Positions 1 through 5,842 of a stretch of 12,928 bases of DNA are shown here, in pieces (the first letter of the stretch is position 1; each line of letters begins with the position of its first letter). The stretch is from assembly GCA_026983895.1 (NCBI GenBank), contig JALSTF010000126.1, forward strand, positions 1 to 12,928. The letters are read 5' to 3'. The position numbers and the translations under genes are program-made. The notes under the pieces were generated by a model, which was given only the letters and a program-made list of their open reading frames with translations, searched no databases and was not told the origin of the DNA. This DNA is from Sulfurovum sp. (GTDB taxonomy: Bacteria; Campylobacterota; Campylobacteria; Campylobacterales; Sulfurovaceae).

Positions 1-1172
1 ACAAAGAAAGTAAGCGCAGCAACCAAACCGACCGTACTCCAGATACCTTGTGGAGGCAGTTTACCCATGAATGTCAACACGATCATATCCACAAGCATTG
101 CCCAGAACCAGTACTTGAACAACCCTCTTCTGCTGGCCGGTGCCACATTCGGACTTCTGTCCAGGAACGGAAGCAGGAAGAAGATGACCTGTGCAAAGGC
201 AAATGCGATCAGTCCAATGTTTGTCGAGAACGGTCTGAGGATCTCATAAGACCACAGGAAGTACCACTCAGGATAAATGTGTGTCGGTGTCTTCAGTCCG
301 TTTGCAGGATCAAAGTTCACCGGATCCATCGCAAATTCGAAATGGTAAAATACCAAATAGAAGAAGAAGAGGAAGTAAACACCCATGACAAGAACATCCT
401 TGCTCAGGAAGACAGGGTTGAAAGGGATCACTTTGGACTCTTTTACATTCCCTGCTTTGTACTGCTCAGCCGCTTCTTCAAAATCAAACTCTTCACCATC
501 CTGGTTATTGACGTGAGGCAGTCTCAATGTACCAAAGTGAAGTACGATAACGCCGATGATCGCCAAAGGAACCAAAAGTACATGCAGCATAAAGAATCTG
601 TTCAGGAATGCCTGACCCGGGACATAATCCCCTCTGATCCACTCCACAAGTCCGTCCGCATGCAAAGAACCGCCGGAAAAGAGATTGGTAATAACCATAC
701 CTGCCCAGTAAGACATTTGTCCCCATGGGAGCATATATCCGGAGAACGCTTCTGCTGAAAAAAGAACGAACAAAAGCATACCTGAAAGCCAAATAAGCTC
801 TCTGCCTCGCTTGTATGAGCCGTAGTAGATCCCTGTGAACATATGGATATAAATGATCAGGAATACGACCGATGCACCTACACCGTGAATATGTCTCCAC
901 ATCCATCCGTAACCGACCTCACTCATGATCGTATAGTTTACAGAATCAAACGCCAATTGTGTGTTTGGCTGATAATACATCAAAAGGAAGATCCCGCTAA
1001 TGAGGAGAACACCGAATGTTGCTGCCAAAACCATACCCATTGCCCAAAGGAAATTGATATTTTTAGGGATCCAATATTCAGTTGATAATACACGCTTGAG
1101 CGTATCGACAGCCAGTCTTTCGTTCATCCATTTATGACTGAACGGTTTTGCATTTTCGTCAAAATGTGCCAT
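1..1172 (-). CDS. petB: Cytochrome b subunit of the bc1 complex (3' end outside window)
   Basis: This is the membrane cytochrome b of a quinol:cytochrome c oxidoreductase. It carries hemes bL and bH and both quinone sites in the cytoplasmic membrane. Translating the minus strand from the ATG at 1172 gives 390 residues with no stop before the window edge, so only a short C-terminus is missing. Heme ligands fit His96 and His110 (13 residues between) and His197 and His212 (14 between). The Qo-site motif PEWY is at about 301-304. Several hydrophobic helices are evident (about 42-66, 99-117, 125-150, 193-213, 258-280, 318-336, 354-370). A charged Glu/Asp-rich loop at about 226-247 joins the b6-like N-terminal half to the C-terminal half in one polypeptide. 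A GGAGGGG ribosome-binding site sits 3 nt before the ATG. The gene lies 10 bp after petA, so the two are surely cotranscribed; a cytochrome c gene would be expected beyond the left edge. Confidence 0.96.
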   Translation of the reverse strand, partial: MAHFDENAKPFSHKWMNERLAVDTLKRVLSTEYWIPKNINFLWAMGMVLAATFGVLLISGIFLLMYYQPNTQLAFDSVNYTIMSEVGYGWMWRHIHGVGASVVFLIIYIHMFTGIYYGSYKRGRELIWLSGMLLFVLFSAEAFSGYMLPWGQMSYWAGMVITNLFSGGSLHADGLVEWIRGDYVPGQAFLNRFFMLHVLLVPLAIIGVIVLHFGTLRLPHVNNQDGEEFDFEEAAEQYKAGNVKESKVIPFNPVFLSKDVLVMGVYFLFFFYLVFYHFEFAMDPVNFDPANGLKTPTHIYPEWYFLWSYEILRPFSTNIGLIAFAFAQVIFFLLPFLDRSPNVAPASRRGLFKYWFWAMLVDMIVLTFMGKLPPQGIWSTVGLVAALTFF

Positions 1173-1182
1173 TTACCCCTCC

Positions 1183-1746
1183 TTATACCGGTAAAGTGAT
1201 GCCGTCTTCAAGCATCTTTTTATATTCAGGTCCAGTCTCACCGAGGACAAGCTTGGTCCCGTCAATTCTGAATGGAGGAATATCCAGTCCACGCGGTGGT
1301 GGTGCTTTCGTAACATCCGCTGTTCCATTATACATGCCGCCATGGCAGGCACAAAGGAAATCCTGCGTTTCCGGACGATATCCCGGGATACAGCCAAGAT
1401 GCGTACATAGACCTACCGCAACCATATAATAATCATCACCAATTTTGATAAGTCTGTCAAGATCTGTAAAGCTGGGAGCAGTGCTGTCTTTTCTCTTTTT
1501 GGCTTTTTCAACCATCTCTTTGGACTGCTTGAGCACAAAAATAGGTTTACCTCTCCATTTTTCCGTTACAAGCACATTTTCCGGTGCATCTTTCAGATCG
1601 ATTGTAGTGAAACCAGCCGCTTTGACACTCGGCAGGGGATCCCATGTACGCTTCATGGCGTAAAGTGCGCCAATACCGCCAAGAGCAGTAAAACCACCCA
1701 ATGCCATACCCATAAAGTCCCTACGACCTTTAGTATTGTTAGCCAT
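1183..1746 (-). CDS. petA: Rieske [2Fe-2S] iron-sulfur subunit of the bc1 complex
   Basis: This 187-residue protein passes electrons from quinol at the Qo site of cytochrome b to the cytochrome c subunit. A twin-arginine signal-anchor is visible at the N-terminus (GRRDFM at 7-12, hydrophobic to about 30), so it should be exported folded by Tat and stay membrane-anchored. The cluster-binding motifs are CTHLGC at 114-119 and CACHGG at 132-137: Cys114, His116, Cys132 and His135 bind the cluster, and Cys119/Cys134 form the disulfide. The serine that usually follows HisGly in high-potential Rieske proteins is Gly137 here, while the nearby tyrosine is kept (Tyr139). Known structure-function work links loss of that serine to a lower midpoint potential, which fits a menaquinol-oxidising complex. 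The start is supported by an AAGGAAGG ribosome-binding site 7 nt upstream. It is the first gene of the pet operon. Confidence 0.97.
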   Translation of the reverse strand: MANNTKGRRDFMGMALGGFTALGGIGALYAMKRTWDPLPSVKAAGFTTIDLKDAPENVLVTEKWRGKPIFVLKQSKEMVEKAKKRKDSTAPSFTDLDRLIKIGDDYYMVAVGLCTHLGCIPGYRPETQDFLCACHGGMYNGTADVTKAPPPRGLDIPPFRIDGTKLVLGETGPEYKKMLEDGITLPV

Positions 1747-1781
1747 ACTAATACCTTCCTTCTATAAATTTTAAGCTATCA

Positions 1782-1787
1782 ATTATA
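1782..1787 (-). promoter_or_regulatory. -10 box of the petA (bc1 operon) promoter
   Basis: The minus strand reads TATAAT here, about 35 bp upstream of the petA start. Transcription would begin near 1775, leaving a leader of roughly 30 nt that includes the petA ribosome-binding site. No good -35 hexamer is visible at the usual distance, which fits an activator-dependent promoter with the palindrome at 1808-1825 in that position. Confidence 0.6.
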
Positions 1788-1807
1788 GAGGATTTGTGCT
1801 TAAATAG

Positions 1808-1825
1808 GATTGATTTGTATCAATC
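1808..1825. promoter_or_regulatory. FNR/CRP-family binding site upstream of petA
   Basis: A perfect palindrome with 7-bp arms (GATTGAT / ATCAATC) around a TTGT centre contains TTGAT-N4-ATCAA at 1810-1823. That is exactly the textbook FNR/ANR/DNR consensus. Its centre (1816.5) is 32 bp from the centre of the petA -10 box, so it lies at about -41.5 from the predicted start site. This is the standard class II activator position. A Crp/Fnr-family regulator sensing oxygen, nitric oxide or redox state is therefore the likely controller of the bc1 operon. Which family member binds is not visible here. Confidence 0.7.
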
Positions 1826-1889
1826 GGATTAGTAAGTCTTCTTATTTTTATAAGAGATTATAATAATATTGTTATATTCTTTTGATGTG

Positions 1890-2753
1890 TCAATTTTCTT
1901 TGTACATCTCTGCAATTTTATTGATATTTAGTTTTTTGATCTGTTTGTCCGCTTTGGGGGCAGCACTTGTCAACACATTTTTTACAGCCTCAACATCAAA
2001 TCCCTGTACAACATCAACACCATATTGCTGCAAAAGAGCCGGAGGATAGAGTGATGCTTTTCCAATATCCAAATAGACTGCTTTTGCACCGGAAGCTTTT
2101 GCTTCAAGTGCTGTCTGTGAAGATGCTGTGATGACCGTACTGCTGCTTCTGATCAGTTCTATGTACTCTTCTGGTTCATGCAATTGCGTGAATACTTTGG
2201 CCAGATCCTCTTCATATTTGACAAAGAAGTAGTGGCCCAGAAGCAATTCCATCTCAAATGCGTTAAAAAAGGCTTCATGGCCCAGAACTGTTTTATCATG
2301 ATCACTGTCTCCAAGAAAAAACAGCAAACGGTCTTCTTTTGTACCCTCTTCAAAATACCATGTATCAATGATCACTGCTTCCAGACACTCGTCGCTGTCG
2401 CAATCAGGCCGGAAAAGGATCTCTCCATGCACGGAGCGGTCATGGCTGTCATGCGCGAAACGCCATACCTGTTTAAAATCGGAAACATACTTGACCAGAC
2501 GTCCGTGATCGTCTTCATCGGAATCGATGATCACACTGTCACCGGTCTGGGCGATCGCATCGATATCCTGAATGGTCTCTATGGTCACATACTCACTGAT
2601 GCCATGTTCTTTCAGCGCCACTCCGGCACGAAAATCATTGACCAGGAGTTGTGCTTCGATATGTGCTTCTTTTAAGGCTTTGATCACGGCAGCACCGCGT
2701 TTGGCTCTATCCAGTCCTATTTTGTGGCCTGTATGTGCGTAATAGTACAACAT
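1890..2753 (-). CDS. Uncharacterised protein with PseG/GT-B-like layout
   Basis: This is a 287-residue soluble protein that I do not recognise as a named gene. Its layout recalls the two-domain GT-B fold of PseG/SpsG-like and GT28-like sugar-nucleotide enzymes. The N-terminus has a glycine/histidine segment followed by a helix (HTGHKIGLDR at 7-16). A new strand with a GGSD-like turn appears at about 142-152 (RLLFFLGDSD). Near the C-terminus is a nucleotide-site-like stretch, SSQTALEAKASGAKAVYL (about 211-228), which matches the usual x-G-x-x-x-x-EA-x-A-x-G-x-P pattern only loosely. The middle is rich in acidic and histidine residues. It has no signal peptide or membrane helix. It starts 21 bp after the mnmG stop with an AAGGA ribosome-binding site, so it is cotranscribed with mnmG. 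The enzymatic role is unknown; the fold assignment is inference from sequence pattern only. Confidence 0.8.
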   Translation of the reverse strand: MLYYYAHTGHKIGLDRAKRGAAVIKALKEAHIEAQLLVNDFRAGVALKEHGISEYVTIETIQDIDAIAQTGDSVIIDSDEDDHGRLVKYVSDFKQVWRFAHDSHDRSVHGEILFRPDCDSDECLEAVIIDTWYFEEGTKEDRLLFFLGDSDHDKTVLGHEAFFNAFEMELLLGHYFFVKYEEDLAKVFTQLHEPEEYIELIRSSSTVITASSQTALEAKASGAKAVYLDIGKASLYPPALLQQYGVDVVQGFDVEAVKNVLTSAAPKADKQIKKLNINKIAEMYKEN

Positions 2754-2774
2754 TATGGTTTCCTTTTTAAAAAC

Positions 2775-4655
2775 TCAATCATTTTTCAGTTTCCCTTTTT
2801 GGGACATCTTGATATAGACATGCAGTATCTCCAGTGATGCCGGCGTGACCCCCGATATTTCCGAAGCGGCAAAGAGTGTCGGGGGAGTGGCTTTTTCAAG
2901 CTTCTCCACGATCTCATTGCTTAAGCCGGACACTTTATGAAAAGCGAAACCTTCCGGTATTTTGATCTTCAGCATATCTTTCATTTGATCGATCTGTATC
3001 TGCTGTTTCTCTATATAACGGCTGTATTTGGCTTCCACCAGTATCTGTTCCATGACGTCATCATCATATTTGTCAAATTCGGGAAGCAGAGAGACCAGTT
3101 TTTCCCGGTCGAAATCCCCCCGCCCGATCACATCGATCCAACAGGTCCTGTCATTGATCTTGACCGCACCGATCTGCTCCAGTTTCGCCAGGAATTCCTT
3201 GGTGGGGGTGACATGATTCTCTCTCAGGTAATGCAAAGCCTCTTCGATATCCGCCTCTTTCTTTTCGAATTTGGCTATATACGCATCATCCAGAAGCCCC
3301 AGTGCTTTTCCGTACTTTGTCAATCGCATATCGGCATTGTCCTCTCTCAACAGAAGCCGATACTCTGCCCGGCTGGTAAACATACGGTAGGGTTCTTTCG
3401 TCCCTTTGGTCACCAGGTCGTCAATGAGGACGCCGATATAAGCCTCGTCCCGTCTGAGTACCAGCGGTTCTTTCCCCTGAATGTTCAAAGCAGCATTGAT
3501 ACCGGCCATCAAACCCTGTGCCGCAGCCTCCTCGTATCCGGTCGTTCCGTTGATCTGGCCTGCCGTATAAAGCCCTTTGATCTTTTTGGTCTCCAGAGTA
3601 TGTTTCAGCTCCGTAGGGTCCACATAGTCATACTCGATAGCATAGCCATACCGGACGATCTTGGCATGTTCCATCCCCTCAACCGAACGTACCATTTCCA
3701 ACTGCACATCTATAGGCAGAGAGGTACTCATCCCGTTGATGTAATACTCCGTTTCGTCAAGCGTCTGCGGCTCTACAAAGATCTGATGCCTGGGCCTGTC
3801 ACGAAAACGGTTGATCTTGTCTTCGATACTCGGACAGTAGCGTGGTCCCATGCCGTCTATCTGACCGGTAAAGAGCGGTGCCCTGTAAAAGTTGCTCTCA
3901 ATGATCTCATGGGTCCTTTCATTGGTGTAGGTTACGTAGCAGGGGAGCTGCTTGGGATCAAAGGTGCTTTTGTCTGTACGGAAGGAGAAAGGCGGCGGCG
4001 GTGTATCCCCCGGCTGCACCTCCATCACGGAAGTATCGACCGACTTGGCATCGATACGTGCACAGGTCCCTGTTTTCAGACGTCCGATATTCAATCCGAG
4101 AGATTTCAAATATTCAGCCAGTTCGACAGATGCAAATTCACCCTGCCTTCCTGCGGTCTGCTGCTTCTCTCCGATATGTATCAGTCCATTGAGGAACGTA
4201 CCTGCCGTAATGATCACTTTGGAGGCTCCATAGCAGTTCCCAAGCTGTGTTGTCACACCCTTGACCTCACCCTCTTCAACAATAAGTCCCTCGGCGATCT
4301 CCTGTTTGACATCGAGATTTTCCGTATTGAGGACGACATTGCGCATATAGATACGGTACTGATCCATATCGATCTGTGCCCTGCTTCCCCGTACTGCCGG
4401 CCCTTTTGAAGCATTGAGCGTACGGAACTGTATCCCTGTCTTGTCGGTACACAGTCCCATCTCTCCGCCCAGCGCATCCACTTCACGCACAAGGTGCCCT
4501 TTGGCAAGGCCGCCAATAGCGGGATTGCATGAGGAGGCACCTATTTGCTCGGCAAGTATGGTTATCAACAGCGTCTTCACACCCATGCGCGCCGAAGCCA
4601 GAGAAGCTTCAATACCGGCATGTCCGCCGCCGATCACTATGACATCATATTTCAT
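2775..4655 (-). CDS. mnmG: tRNA uridine-5-carboxymethylaminomethyl synthase MnmG (GidA)
   Basis: This FAD-dependent enzyme works with the GTPase MnmE and methylenetetrahydrofolate to build the (carboxymethyl)aminomethyl group on wobble U34 of certain tRNAs. I start it at the ATG at 4655, giving 626 residues (E. coli 629), because the FAD dinucleotide motif GGGHAG (9-14) then lies at the very N-terminus and AAGG sits 7 nt upstream. An in-frame ATG at 4709 would add 18 unconserved residues and lies inside a repeat. Further family motifs are CNPAIGG from Cys43, GRLKTGT, RYCPSIEDK, YTAGQINGTTGYEEAAAQG, TSRAEYRLLLR and the C-terminal helical domain with SNEIVEKL and GVTPASLEILHVYIK, thought to contact tRNA and MnmE. 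The next gene follows after 21 bp. A separate tRNA-U34 enzyme, mnmD, lies about 1.2 kb away. Confidence 0.97.
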   Translation of the reverse strand: MKYDVIVIGGGHAGIEASLASARMGVKTLLITILAEQIGASSCNPAIGGLAKGHLVREVDALGGEMGLCTDKTGIQFRTLNASKGPAVRGSRAQIDMDQYRIYMRNVVLNTENLDVKQEIAEGLIVEEGEVKGVTTQLGNCYGASKVIITAGTFLNGLIHIGEKQQTAGRQGEFASVELAEYLKSLGLNIGRLKTGTCARIDAKSVDTSVMEVQPGDTPPPPFSFRTDKSTFDPKQLPCYVTYTNERTHEIIESNFYRAPLFTGQIDGMGPRYCPSIEDKINRFRDRPRHQIFVEPQTLDETEYYINGMSTSLPIDVQLEMVRSVEGMEHAKIVRYGYAIEYDYVDPTELKHTLETKKIKGLYTAGQINGTTGYEEAAAQGLMAGINAALNIQGKEPLVLRRDEAYIGVLIDDLVTKGTKEPYRMFTSRAEYRLLLREDNADMRLTKYGKALGLLDDAYIAKFEKKEADIEEALHYLRENHVTPTKEFLAKLEQIGAVKINDRTCWIDVIGRGDFDREKLVSLLPEFDKYDDDVMEQILVEAKYSRYIEKQQIQIDQMKDMLKIKIPEGFAFHKVSGLSNEIVEKLEKATPPTLFAASEISGVTPASLEILHVYIKMSQKGKLKND

Positions 4656-4684
4656 AAAAAAACCTTGTTGTACTCTTTTGTAAT

Positions 4685-4741
4685 CGTAGGGTGGATTTAT
4701 CCGCCACATTCATTAAAGAAGGTGGGTAAACCCACCCTACG
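4685..4741. repeat. REP-like inverted repeat in the mnmG-ribE intergenic region
   Basis: Two 21-bp arms, 4685-4705 and 4721-4741, are inverted copies of each other at 18 of 21 positions and are separated by 15 bp. Each arm starts at its outer end with CGTAGGGTGG and is itself nearly palindromic (GGTGGGT-AA-ACCCACC in the right arm). Dispersed repeats with this GTAGGGTGGG...CCCACC core occur in many bacterial genomes and resemble REP/BIME sequences moved by RAYT transposases; that link is from general knowledge and I see no transposase here. In the mnmG transcript the element would form a strong hairpin in the 5' leader. Confidence 0.75.
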
Positions 4742-4745
4742 CGAT

Positions 4746-4763
4746 GCAAAAATATATTTTTGC
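4746..4763. repeat. Perfect 18-bp palindrome abutting the ribE -10 box
   Basis: The sequence from 4746 to 4763 (GCA5-TATA-T5GC) is a perfect palindrome. It ends one base before the ribE -10 hexamer. It could be an operator, but T-rich sequence just before TGnTATAAT is also the normal look of epsilonproteobacterial housekeeping promoters, so the symmetry may be incidental. Confidence 0.4.
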
Positions 4764-4769
4764 TATAAT
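4764..4769 (+). promoter_or_regulatory. Extended -10 promoter of ribE
   Basis: TATAAT preceded by TG and a run of five T (TTTTTGCTATAAT) matches the extended -10, T-rich type of sigma-70 promoter typical of Campylobacter and relatives. Transcription would begin near 4776, giving a leader of about 26 nt. That is too short for an FMN riboswitch, and none is seen further upstream. Confidence 0.65.
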
Positions 4770-4775
4770 TAGCGA

Positions 4776-4781
4776 ATTATA
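4776..4781 (-). promoter_or_regulatory. Candidate -10 box for mnmG
   Basis: The minus strand reads TATAAT here, 6 bp from the oppositely directed ribE -10 box. If used, the mnmG transcript would start near 4769 and carry a leader of about 115 nt including the whole inverted repeat at 4685-4741. The two promoters would compete for overlapping DNA. The assignment rests only on the hexamer. Confidence 0.4.
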
Positions 4782-4801
4782 TCCAAATAAATTGAGGTAC
4801 T

Positions 4802-5419
4802 ATGTTTACAGGACTTATCCGGGAAATCGCTACGGTTAAAAGCTACAGAAACAACATTCTCTCCATACGCTCAAAGCACAAAGCCAAACTCGGGGACTCT
4901 ATCGCGGTCAATGGTGTCTGTCTGACGGTCATTAGGGTGACCTCCGACGGATTCGACCTCGAGCTGGCAGATGAGACACGTTCCATCATCGATGAGAGCA
5001 AGATCACCGGGGAAGTGCACATTGAGCCGGCCATGCAGATGAACGACCGTTTTGAGGGGCATATCGTTCAGGGGCATGTGGACTGCGTCGGGACGGTAGA
5101 GAAGATCACCCGAGGAGAGAACGGTACGGACTATTTCATCAAAGTAGACCCCAAATATATTGCCCATATCATCCCCAAAGGTTCCATCACCATCGACGGA
5201 ATCTCGCTGACGGTGAACGATGTCTATGACAACAGCTTCCGCATCACTATCATTCCGCACACCCTTGAGCATACGTTGATACGAAATTATGTTGTGGGAA
5301 CCAAGGTGAATATTGAAACGGATGTATTCGCACGCTATATCGACCATATCCTCTCGCATCGTCAAGCAAAAAGATCAATGAGCTGGGAGGATGTGGACAC
5401 GATACAGATGAGCTTCTGA
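4802..5419 (+). CDS. ribE: Riboflavin synthase, alpha subunit
   Basis: This 205-residue enzyme catalyses the last step of riboflavin synthesis, the dismutation of two 6,7-dimethyl-8-ribityllumazine molecules into riboflavin and a pyrimidinedione. The N-terminus MFTGLI is the family signature. Two tandem lumazine-binding barrels are visible. The first is about 1-97 with GDSIAVNGVCLTV (31-43) and GHIVQGHVD (86-94). The second is about 98-185 with GSITIDGISLTVNDV (127-141) and the PHTLEHT segment (152-158). A C-terminal helix, needed for trimer formation in characterised members, follows. The ribosome-binding site is GAGG 4 nt before the ATG. It is the only plus-strand gene in the window and ends 9 bp from the end of the convergent lipoprotein gene, with no clear terminator between them. 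It is also called ribC in some species. Confidence 0.95.
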   Translation: MFTGLIREIATVKSYRNNILSIRSKHKAKLGDSIAVNGVCLTVIRVTSDGFDLELADETRSIIDESKITGEVHIEPAMQMNDRFEGHIVQGHVDCVGTVEKITRGENGTDYFIKVDPKYIAHIIPKGSITIDGISLTVNDVYDNSFRITIIPHTLEHTLIRNYVVGTKVNIETDVFARYIDHILSHRQAKRSMSWEDVDTIQMSF

Positions 5420-5428
5420 GCCCCTCTT

Positions 5429-5842
5429 CTATCGGACAAGCTTCAAATCTTTTTCGATCCTTTCAAATCCCTTTTTTACCTCAGCGGCATCCGGTTTTTC
5501 CGTCAGGTCGATATAATAGCTGTATTGCAGTGTCAAGCCTTTGCGAAGTTCCATATTCAAATAACTGTTGGGGAAAGTGGAAAGGGCTTTCTGCGGAGCG
5601 TTGTAGCTGCTGTTGCATTTGATAGCACTTTTCCATGAGACATCCAGTGTCAAGGTGCAACTGTCTAGAAAAGGATATTGTTCCTGCAACGTTTTGGTGA
5701 TGGTTGTATTCGGAGGAAAAACATGGAGTTTCATACAGGTAATGGGTGTTTGTGTGATCTCTCTCTGGTAGATCGTGACCATAGGATCGCTGTCACAGCC
5801 GGCCAGAAAGAACAGGGGTAAAAATAATAACACTTTTTTCAT
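5429..5842 (-). CDS. Small lipoprotein of unknown function
   Basis: This 137-residue protein has a typical lipoprotein signal: MKK, a hydrophobic core, and the lipobox LAGC with Cys16 as the lipidation site. Asp17 after the cysteine would, by the E. coli +2 rule, favour retention in the inner membrane, though that rule is not established in this group. The mature part has three cysteines (about 36, 62 and 76) and alternating polar/aromatic residues that suggest beta structure, then a charged C-terminal helix. I recognise no domain. Its ATG overlaps the mnmD stop codon as ATGA, so it is translationally coupled to mnmD as the last gene of the cluster. Nothing in the sequence ties it functionally to tRNA modification. 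Confidence 0.85.
   Translation of the reverse strand: MKKVLLFLPLFFLAGCDSDPMVTIYQREITQTPITCMKLHVFPPNTTITKTLQEQYPFLDSCTLTLDVSWKSAIKCNSSYNAPQKALSTFPNSYLNMELRKGLTLQYSYYIDLTEKPDAAEVKKGFERIEKDLKLVR

Noticed and set aside
48..758. 236-residue plus-strand open frame at the left end, and a minus-strand frame at 505-906
   Set aside because: Both overlap the cytochrome b gene, which is certain from its heme ligands and PEWY motif; their translations are low-complexity and resemble no protein.
1840..1855. Terminator for the gene at 1890-2753 (TCTTAT-TTTT-ATAAGA hairpin)
   Set aside because: A six-bp all-but-one A/T stem with no T-tract on the minus strand is too weak to call a terminator.
2937..4409. 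490-residue plus-strand open frame opposite mnmG
   Set aside because: It lies entirely antisense to the unmistakable mnmG, its translation has no family motif and odd composition (many His, Phe, Arg), and no ribosome-binding site precedes it. It is a shadow frame.
4656..4709. Upstream ATG giving mnmG an 18-residue N-terminal extension
   Set aside because: The extension lies partly inside the inverted repeat, places the FAD motif unusually far in, and lacks a ribosome-binding site as good as that before the ATG at 4655.
4742..4801. FMN riboswitch upstream of ribE
   Set aside because: The predicted leader is only about 26 nt, and I see none of the conserved RFN-element helices.
5411..5445. 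Bidirectional terminator between convergent ribE and lipoprotein genes
   Set aside because: Only short AGCTT/AAGCT matches exist in the 9-bp gap and flanks, with no T-tract on either strand.
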